Assembly (NCBI GenBank): GCA_037126765.1
Contig: JBBCBC010000056.1
Span: 248,001 to 312,000, forward strand
Source: Stenogyne calaminthoides
Lineage: Eukaryota; Streptophyta; Magnoliopsida; Lamiales; Lamiaceae
Length of the DNA: 64,000 nt
Reading direction: 5' to 3'
Shown: one piece after another, positions 56,520 to 64,000 of the stretch
How the letters are laid out: the number at the start of each line of letters is the position of its first letter
Numbering within the stretch: position 1 is the first letter of the stretch
The notes under the pieces: model-generated
What the model saw: the letters and a program-made list of their open reading frames with translations, nothing else
The model's database searches: none
Told to the model about the DNA's origin: nothing
Made by a program: the position numbers and the translations under genes

Positions 56520-59500
56520 ATGAACTGAGATCAATATGAACCTCGGAATACCTGCGGAAGGATGAAAGTAAATGCTTGATTTTGTGGCATGACCGATTAC
56601 GGTAAAACTTCATATATTTGACGGAAATTATTAATCTGAAGAGATCTCTGCATAGATGACATGATGACTTAATAACTAAAGACATGACCTTTCGAGTTGA
56701 ACTTTCTTCATAAGTTTCACCCAAGGATCAGGTGGAAACTAATGCAGGATTCCAACTCTCGAAATAAGAACATTAATAAAAAGGAAATGTGGAGTTTAAT
56801 ACTGAAATTACTTCTTTAGTTGCACCTAAGTTATACTTGAATAACTATGAGCTACAAGCTCAGGTTAACTCAAACATCAGACCTACATAGTAGAAGAATA
56901 TGGCAACGATTTTGTTTTTTGGTATATGGACTGCCATATGATCATTAAAATAAGGTAATGCAACTTTCTGTGAAGAAGAGTAACTGTACCCCTATATGTT
57001 CCTAAAATATGCACGAGTGGTGGCAAACATAAACCATTGTGATTAAGTAAAATGAAATGACTAAGTCAATGTCTGATAGGATATTGGTGATCAGTAGTTG
57101 CCAATGAAATAATTGTATCATGAAATTCATTTTGAAAAAAGTTAATAATTGTGTCATAAGTATTGGAATATAACCTATTAATCTCTTCTCTTAATAATGT
57201 GTGTCTAACTCCAATGAAATTCAAACAATCGCCCATACACGTAAAGTCCACCATCTTTCTCGCTTCATTGAAAAGAATTTGGCATAACTATATATCATCA
57301 ACAATTTAACTTTTCATTTTTAATCTATCAGTGAGTCACATCAATAAGAAGCCAGATACTGGAAAAGCTGTATCACATGCAAAATGTCAGGAGCAGTACA
57401 TATTAAGATGATGGCTTCCCGTAAATTACCAAAGAAAAACACCTTATAAATTAGAACATCGAGCGGGCCTCTATAAGTTATACATTTTTTGGTTGTATAA
57501 AGGGCAAGGAAACGATAAATCCTCACCAAATTCTTTAGCGGCATTTACAGCCACAACATTAGCCTCGCCATTGATCCTTTGCATCTGTTCCTCACTACCA
57601 AAACCTCCAATTGTGGAAACAACTGCTGTGGCACCAGCAAGCACTTCATCCCAATTTGCATAAAAGACGTCTCCTGCAAACATCATTAATCACTTTGGTA
57701 AACTGGATGAAATGTAACAAGGGAGGTGAGTTAAAAAAATAATCATGGCAGCTCGTTCCCGTTTTAAATACTGTTACATGCATACTATTTTACAGAAAAA
57801 ACACAAAACACAAAGAGGTTTGTAGCAGAAAATATTTTCTGGGAATTTTGAGACACAGACATGATTACTAGTTGAGGTCATACTCGTTAAATTTATTTCT
57901 CTTTTGACATTTATTGATTCTTAAAGAGTTATTCTCCATGTTTTGTCACCTCTCCAACTATCTCTACATTGGGCAGGATTTTAAGACTGTCAGTAACAAG
58001 ATGCATGGTTATATCTTGTACAAGGCCTTAAGTTTAGACAACAACTAAAAGAATTTTTTACATCTGAGGTAATATTGCCACATATTTGGCATATGCTAAC
58101 ATTGATCTACGGAGCAAGGTAAGTAATCACTATTTTAGAACTACTCGTTATCACAAGAAGTCGAATTTTGACCAAACATTATACTAATTTCTGGTTCATG
58201 GAAGAAAATAATGAAGGTTAGCAATTTCTCCTTAGGACTAATTAGCTAGAGTTTCTTTGATGAAAGATCAAGGGCCATATTGGTATATTTGAGAACTCCA
58301 TTGAAATAGATCTTAGATGATATTTGGAATTTGGGATTGGATTAAGTACAGAAATGCTTATTGGTTGTCTGGAAATAGGTCTTTCTCAGACTCATCAGTG
58401 TTTCAGGTTTAACTAGGTATTGGAGTTTTAACTTGTAACTAATGTAATCATTCGTCAAGTCTAAATGTTTGTATGCAGGTACTTTTGTCTAATTGATCTC
58501 TCATCACTTATCTGCTGCTCTCCCTAATTAATAGAACTTCTGTTTATAATAAAAAAAACAAAAACAATGAATCAAACGCACAAGAACTAATAATTAATAT
58601 AACATTGTTTATATTGTCCAGAACTAAGTGTAAAATCAGAAGTTCATATAAAACTAAAGATTACTTTGCAGCTTTGTTACTTTATTGTGAGTATTCAAGA
58701 GTCGAAACAAATATTTAATATTTTTTAAAACAGTACAGAAAAAATTAATTTTTTTTTTAAAACAAGGACTATTCTAGCCACAGATTTAAGTATTTCAAGT
58801 AAACACTTCAGATTTGGAAAGAATCATCTAAAGATCTTGAAAAGATCATATACACCTGCCATAGGCTTTTTGAATGATTTAAGTATTTGCAACATGCACT
58901 ATATGCTCATGATACAAATGAAACAAGAACCTGCCTGTTAGCCAAGTGACCTGATCTACCCATGAGCCCGTGTAAGAAGGTTTCCCCGACCTGTTACCAA
59001 TAATAATTGCATAGTCTATCAACAGATACCATCAAACAGATATCTGACTTTAGTATAAAGAAAGATCCACTATGTCAAAAACATTTTTTCTACAAGAACT
59101 TAAATACGACTTCAATATCATACTAAATGAGAAATCATTATTCAGCTTCTTGAAGAAACATTCTTGTACCTGCTAAGACTAATGACCTCTATACCCTTTG
59201 ATACTGCAGCTTTGCAAATTGCAGAACCCACAAAGCCACTGCCTCCTAGTACTACGATCTGGTGAAAAGTAAGTGGCAGTTAGTTTACAAAATTAATGAA
59301 AGTTGTGTGTTTTAATCTGAAAAGGAACAACGGAGTCAATCTAAAGTTCATACTCTCTCAGTCTTCACATCAGCTACAACATCAATTGTATCGACATTAA
59401 AATTATCTTTAATGCCAGGGTCAGTGTAACTGCACTTAACAGAAACCCCCCTGCATGACCTACAAGAAGAAAAATAACATAGAAGTTTTTTTTACTGATC

Positions 59501-60476
59501 ACAATATTAAATGTGATATATATAACTTGCTCTCATCATCATCATCGTCACATTAATGTCAATCAACTCAGGGAGACCTACAATTATATATCATTGAAAT
59601 AGAAAATGAAATTACAATATCTGCAAATCCAAGGTAATAGCTGCTATAAGCTGCTGTGGAAATCATTAGTAAGCTTTCTATGTAATACACTATTGGAAAC
59701 ATGAGCAAATTGGTTTGTGGAAAATTAGCATTTAAAAAGAAGGGCAGCTTGGTTTTGAAAGAGGCTCCATCTGCCATTTCTCACAAACGAACTGTTAGCC
59801 ACATCTTGTTACCATTTTCAGTACACCAGCACATAGCAATTAGAATGAATCATAAAGGTTCGTCTTTCAATCTATGATTTTCTTGATCAACTTTGATGGG
59901 AGATCATAGGATGTGTTAAGACTTAAGCATGTACAAGGGTTGTTTAGAAATTCTTAATCTCGTGGTTTTACGTCAAAATAGCCTGCCTTTAGCCACTCAA
60001 AAAGCTCTTCGACTTCTTAGATACCCAAAAATGCTTATTTAAGAAGAGAATACTTTGTTTAGTTCTTAGCAGTGTCGATGCAGGAGGTACTAAATGCTTA
60101 AAAAACAAAGATAAATCTGAAGACCCAATAAAAGAGGCTTGAATTTTTAAAGAGATGCGTAGCACCTTAAACACTAACAAGAATTTCTGAGTACTACAAA
60201 ACCACACTTTAATTTCACTAGCTAAGCAGTACTCAGCTTTAAATCAGATAATTTTTAACGAATATAGGCAGGGCATGGGGCAATTAGGCGAAGACTCTAA
60301 CTTCAAATATTTCAACATTTTTGGCAAGAGAAGAAACAATTGCTCAATCAAAAACATCCTCACCTATGGCGAGAGAAATTGGCAAAATGGGGGATCCCAC
60401 AAAAGGAGGCAAAGAGGGGTGTGTTGGATTTTGAAGAAGCTGCGGAAATGGAGGCGATGCAACAAAATGAAGCCAT

Positions 60477-61249
60477 TCTCCGACCCTTTACAACTCTGTG
60501 TGCTTTGTGTAGTTGTAAATTTGTAATCAAAAGATTTTCAGGGAATGGCTTGTGATGTGAATACTGAATGAATGCAAAGAGAGTCGGATTTTGCGGTTTC
60601 ACACAATTTTGTAAACCACTCGCGCTCTATAAAATTTAGCCCACCTTACACTTTCTTCAAAATTAGTGGATAACCCAACAAATAAAAATATTAATATTAC
60701 ATTTGTTACCCCTATATTTTCTAACTTTGTCTCTTTTACTTTATTTACTGATTTTCGCACATTGTACATTTCGTTTTCTAATACAGTCACATAAAGTTTG
60801 GCATTTTTGCCTCAAAATTTTGTATCAAAATATTTTTCCTTTTATCTATTTTGACCCATTCAAATGGAAAACAATAGTATTAATTAGAACTTGGCTCAAC
60901 GTGTTATGCGAGATTGAAAAAAATATTATTAAATTTAAATTAAATACTTTTAAAATTTGATTAAATTCAATTTATTTAATTTAATTATTATAAAAATAAT
61001 ATAACTAATTAAAATAATAAACTATATAAAAATATAAAAATTATAAATAATATGATCAATGAAATATGATTTTGAATTTCACAAATTTTTAAGTATAGAC
61101 AAAATATATTAGGCTATTAAATTACAATAATACTTAATACATATTTTAAAAATCAAATAGTTAAATCACAAAATTAAACTAATACATATTGTTGTTAGTC
61201 GTCTTACGTGTTAAATATGATGTGGCTTCTGTGTACAACTTAACAAACA
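60477..61249. other. 5' flank of the Rossmann pseudogene and AT-rich spacer
   Basis: 60477-60620 should contain the 5' UTR on the - strand; an upstream in-frame ATG at 60602 exists but is less like a transit peptide start. 60900-61190 is extremely AT-rich. No gene. Confidence 0.5.
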
Positions 61250-62416
61250 AATTTGATGATGTGGCGAGCACAATGTCTATGTGGCGAGCACAAATGTATT
61301 GTCAAGTGGAGAGCAAGTATAAGAGTAGTGAGTGAGAATTTTCTAAACCTTTTATTTGACCTATGAGGGTCTATTTATACTGATTTGGCAAGCACGTGGC
61401 AGCACGTGATTACCCTTTCTTGTCTAACAAGATTACATGTGGTAGTGACATGTGTATCATTGAGCTTCCCTGGTCGACATCTGTCTTTGCTTGGTTGTGA
61501 AGTCTTCGACTTGTCATCCAGGTGGTATCTGCTTAGTAGGTGGTCTGGTCCTTTTGTTCGTCACTATGAGCTTGTCTTTGTGGACCCATTCTGCTCGCCC
61601 CGGGTGTACGATCACAACCCAGTCGCGGTGTGATCCTTGCTTCATGCTTGCCCGATTGGGCGAGCAGATCTTCCATTCTCTGCTTTGCATGGGGCAGATG
61701 GTAGGACTGACTTATTGTCATAAGTGAATTAGGAGGCAAAGAATTTGCCTATGATGGGGAGAAGGTGCGCTATCCCTTACTATCACTGTGTTCACCTCCT
61801 GTTCGTCATCTTTTCTACTCAGCGTAGGCTCAGTCCGCTTGGCGAGCACACTATTGGTTGTTGGGCGAGCACAATTTTCGGTGGTGAGGGGGCCCATGAT
61901 TGCCCCTTGAGTGTGTGCGGGAGCGTACACCTGGCGAGCACAAATAGGCAAGCCGGGTGCCTGCCTAGCTGGCGAATACCCATTTTGTGAGGTTCATGTG
62001 CGCAACCCATTAATTGGTCAACGTGGCCTCTTCATCTTTGATCGAGTACAACAATACCCCCCAGTCGGGCCTCATTCTGCTTGTCATGGGAGCCCTGTTG
62101 TTGGCTATCTTTTAAGGGAGAGCCCGAGACATCACCCCAGTTTTCGTGTGTAGTATCTCGAGGAGGATATCTTCTGAATGTGTAAGAAAAATTTGGCGCA
62201 CGGGAGTCGAGGTCCAGGAAACGAGGGGTTTTTTAATTTTAAAATAAAAAAACCCTGAATCCAGAAACTATATAAACCCCTTTCTTCTTCATTTTTCATT
62301 CTTCTTCTTTTAGTCCCTCTGCACTTTCTCTCTCTAGAAAACTCCGGCGACTTCGTCTTCTCCGTCGACGAGTTTTTTCAGGTAATTTGCTTCTCCCTTT
62401 CTTCTTTGTCTTCGTA
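61250..62416 (+). mobile_element. LTR and leader region of a gypsy-type element
   Basis: Contains the 'TTTGACCTATGAGGG' and 'TCTATTTATACTG' block, six copies of 'GGCGAGCA(C)' between 61262 and 61930, and a promoter-like region before the PF04195-like gene. Open frames occur on both strands but show no domain. LTR ends and primer site were not located, so the extent is approximate. The element continues beyond 64000. Confidence 0.55.
62269..62276 (+). promoter_or_regulatory. TATA box upstream of the PF04195-like gene
   Basis: TATATAAA followed by CCCC and a pyrimidine-rich leader (CTTCTTCTT), 141 bp before the ATG at 62417. Confidence 0.6.
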
Positions 62417-62738
62417 ATGTCTTCAAGCTCGATTTCCCTTGATTCTCTGCTCGACTCCGAGGGTTCGGAGAACCATCGGGGGTCAACGTCGTCCTCGCAC
62501 CGCCCGATAGCTCGTGGTAGAGATGGTCCATCGGGGATGGGAGCCTCTGGGTCGAGACCCCATTTGGAGGCTACGACAGTCGTTCGCCATTCTCTCCTCT
62601 GACTCTAATGAAGTGGTGCAGGAGTTAAATCAGGAATTGGCCCAGCCCAATTTTTTAGATGATTTTGATGAGAGAAACTCTCAGCCGTGGGAATATACAG
62701 GGGCTGATGGTCAGATTGTTGGTGAGCCGAACGCCGAG

Positions 62739-62834
62739 GGAACCGACAAACATAACGTTGAGGGGATCGGTGAGCATAATGTCGAGGGCATCGACGAGCA
62801 TGATGTTGAGAGGATCGGCGAGCATAATGTCGAG
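62739..62834 (+). repeat. 24 bp in-frame minisatellite, four units
   Basis: Units of 24 bp encode variants of IGEHNVEG (62739, 62763, 62787 and 62811), with a partial fifth. The length is a multiple of three, so the frame is kept. Confidence 0.88.
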
Positions 62835-63136
62835 GTCGGGGGCGAGCAGATTCATGAACCCCCACTCGGCCGACCCCACAGTCCAACTTACGCTGAGTAT
62901 AGTGCTTGGTATAATTTTGATTGGTCCGACCAACCCCACCGGAAACACGTAGAGAATGACTACCCGAAGGATGTATTTTTCTGGGTGCCCGAACCTGACG
63001 AGCGAGTAGATCAGCCTCCCGAAGGGTGTGTGGCCGTGAATTTGGATACCATGGAAACCGGCCTCCGATTCCCCCTTCACCCGGCGATCACCCGTTGCTC
63101 GTTGAGAGGAATATTACAATCATTCAACTAATGTCA

Positions 63137-63146
63137 AACGGGTGGC
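63137..63146. repeat. Target-site duplication of the 569 bp insertion (left)
   Basis: AACGGGTGGC recurs at 63716-63725. Nine or ten bases is the Mutator range. Confidence 0.85.
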
Positions 63147-63715
63147 CTCTAATGCATGGATACTCCAAAAAATACTATGGTGCAGTATCGGATACTTGGC
63201 GGGTGCGGGTGCGAGTGCGATTCACGTGGAATTCACACCCGGTGCGCCACGTGGCGAATTTTGAAAAAAAAAGGGATACGCGCACCGGGTGCATTTATGA
63301 TGCGAATCCGGTGCGTCTTGGGTAATTTTTGAAAAAAATAAAAAATTTATGGGGTAATGTTGTAGTTTTTAAAACTTAAGATAAGAAAACTAATTTTAAA
63401 TAAGTAAAATAACTTAAAATAAGAAAACTTAAAATTACCTTATCATCACTCAAAGTCAGTAAGTCACCAGTCTCACCACACGAACAGAACTCACCACACG
63501 AACATAACACACCATCGCCTCCTTTCTGCTTTCTTCACGCCTCCAATATTCTGTATATTGTTATTTCCATATATTTTACAGGTATAATATATAATAAAAT
63601 AATAAATAAATAGACGTATTCTTACCGAATCGCACCCTGAATTTTTTTAAAAATATGTATCCCCGTATCCGTATCGCATCGCCCCGTCACCCACGCACCC
63701 GCACATGTGCAACAC
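63147..63715. mobile_element. Non-autonomous DNA transposon (Mutator-like MITE candidate), 569 bp
   Basis: Flanked by a perfect 10 bp duplication. Both ends are rich in the same inverted words: 'GCGGGTGCGGGTGCGAGTGC' at the left and the complement of 'GCGGGTGCGTGGGTGACGGG' at the right, as well as 'CGGATAC'. The centre is AT-rich and has no coding sequence. Terminal inverted repeats are imperfect, so the superfamily is inferred mainly from duplication length. Confidence 0.72.
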
Positions 63716-63725
63716 AACGGGTGGC
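63716..63725. repeat. Target-site duplication of the 569 bp insertion (right)
   Basis: Second copy of AACGGGTGGC. Protein frame and sequence continue directly after it. Confidence 0.85.
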
Positions 63726-64000
63726 ATATCTTGATAAGTCTCCTGACCTTGTTCAGCAAGATGGAACCTCGGTACTACCCCACGGCAGCCAAGCTTGCTC
63801 GCCTGGTCCACTTATCCCGACCCCGGGGGGGAGAATGGGTGGTTATTTATGTAGGTGAACACACACCGCAAGATTGTGGAGGAGGTGCCGAACAAGATCA
63901 AGGACTGGAAAGAAAAATTTTGGTTTGTTGGGGGTGATTGGAAAAATCCCGCTTCGAGTAGCGAGTCGGGTGCTCGCTTGGATATTCCCACTGACTTTGG

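Larger units (their letters stand above)
50531..60476 (-). pseudogene. Plastid-type NAD(P)-binding Rossmann-fold protein gene, seven exons, disrupted
   Basis: Exons on the - strand: 60476-60364, 59459-59354, 59258-59170, 58990-58935, 57673-57527, 56551-56515 continued at 51123-51035, and 50811-50531. All phases agree and give 305 codons. Residues 1 to about 40 are Ser/Ala-rich without acidic residues, like a chloroplast transit peptide. 'GGSGFVG' (78-84) is the dinucleotide-binding loop. 'GDVFYANWDEVLAGATAVVS' and 'NGEANVVAVNAAKEFG' follow, and the end is 'FTIEQIKEAAAAVNV'. From memory it matches Arabidopsis At1g32220, a short-chain-dehydrogenase-like (atypical SDR) plastid protein; the substrate is unknown to me. 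Two lesions break it: element E lies at codons 183-184 in exon 6, and codon 222 in exon 7 is TAA (50785-50783) where the family has Tyr. Intron 4 starts with GC (ACAG|GCAGGT). Confidence 0.88.
62417..64000 (+). pseudogene. Gag-like 'putative gypsy type transposase' (PF04195-like) gene, interrupted and running off the window
   Basis: Starts 'MSSSSISLDSLLDSEGSE' at 62417. The frame shifts near 62560 to 'ILSSDSNEVVQELNQELA'. It continues through an acidic repeat region and 'FFWVPEPDERVDQPPEG' to 'METGLRFPLHPAITR', the signature stretch of this plant family. It shifts again near 63090 to 'IIQLMSNGW'. A 569 bp insertion follows (63147-63715). The same frame then resumes with 'HILISLLTLFSKMEPRY', and in other frames 'KIKDWKEKFW' near 63895. 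The protein is found at the 5' end of plant gypsy/LARD elements in place of ordinary Gag; its function is not established. Two frameshifts and the insertion make it non-functional. Confidence 0.75.

Noticed and set aside
61385..62153. Overlapping open frames of 60-80 codons on both strands
   Set aside because: They lie in the promoter/LTR-leader region of a gypsy-type element, overlap each other, and show no domain.
62605..63080. Open frames on the - strand opposite the PF04195-like gene
   Set aside because: Shadow frames of the 24 bp repeat and the family signature on the + strand.

Overview
This is nuclear DNA of a flowering plant, probably a eudicot. It has intron-bearing genes with plant homologues, Ty1/copia and Ty3/gypsy LTR retrotransposons, a plant LINE, Stowaway MITEs, a tandem satellite, and mostly AT-rich spacer. 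There is no bacterial-style gene organisation. I could not assign a species.

Layout. 1-684: end of an old Copia-type LTR in + orientation. 690-7752: Copia element A (- strand, TSD GATAG). 7758-10011: an unrecognised exon-intron gene fragment (+), a minisatellite, and a broken GRF zinc-finger gene (-). 10012-11615: a truncated Copia LTR. 11616-16317: a 5' part of a LINE (-), split by a 2.16 kb solo LTR (13889-16050). 17933-21405: the one apparently intact host gene, a five-exon SMN (survival motor neuron) homologue. 21900-26570: an old gypsy-type LTR fragment split by non-coding LTR element D (22548-26460, TSD ATTTC). 26915-28110: a satellite with a unit of about 108 bp. 28722-46689: 18 kb Copia element B (- strand, TSD GTGAG), which carries a second Copia element C (32593-41751) nested in its integrase region. 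47792-49760: three Stowaway MITEs. 50531-60476: a seven-exon plastid-type NAD(P)-binding Rossmann gene (-), broken by a gypsy element E (51129-56514, TSD TAATC) inside exon 6 and by a nonsense codon in exon 7. 61250-64000: the 5' part of a gypsy-type element with a PF04195-like gene, itself interrupted by a 569 bp DNA-transposon-like insertion.

How it fits together. Only the SMN homologue looks able to make its product. The Rossmann gene and the GRF gene are pseudogenes. All retroelement coding regions are broken, although the gag-protease-RT part of E is one long open frame and its two LTRs differ at only 2 of 324 positions.

The most unusual signal is not a gene. In several tracts of different transposons (parts of C, B, D and E), the trinucleotides CTG and CAG present in sister copies are replaced by CG-containing strings such as TCG, CCG or CGA. 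The host genes keep their CTG and CAG. CTG/CAG are plant CHG methylation sites, so the assembled sequence may carry an imprint of DNA methylation through base-calling error. This is an inference that raw reads can test.
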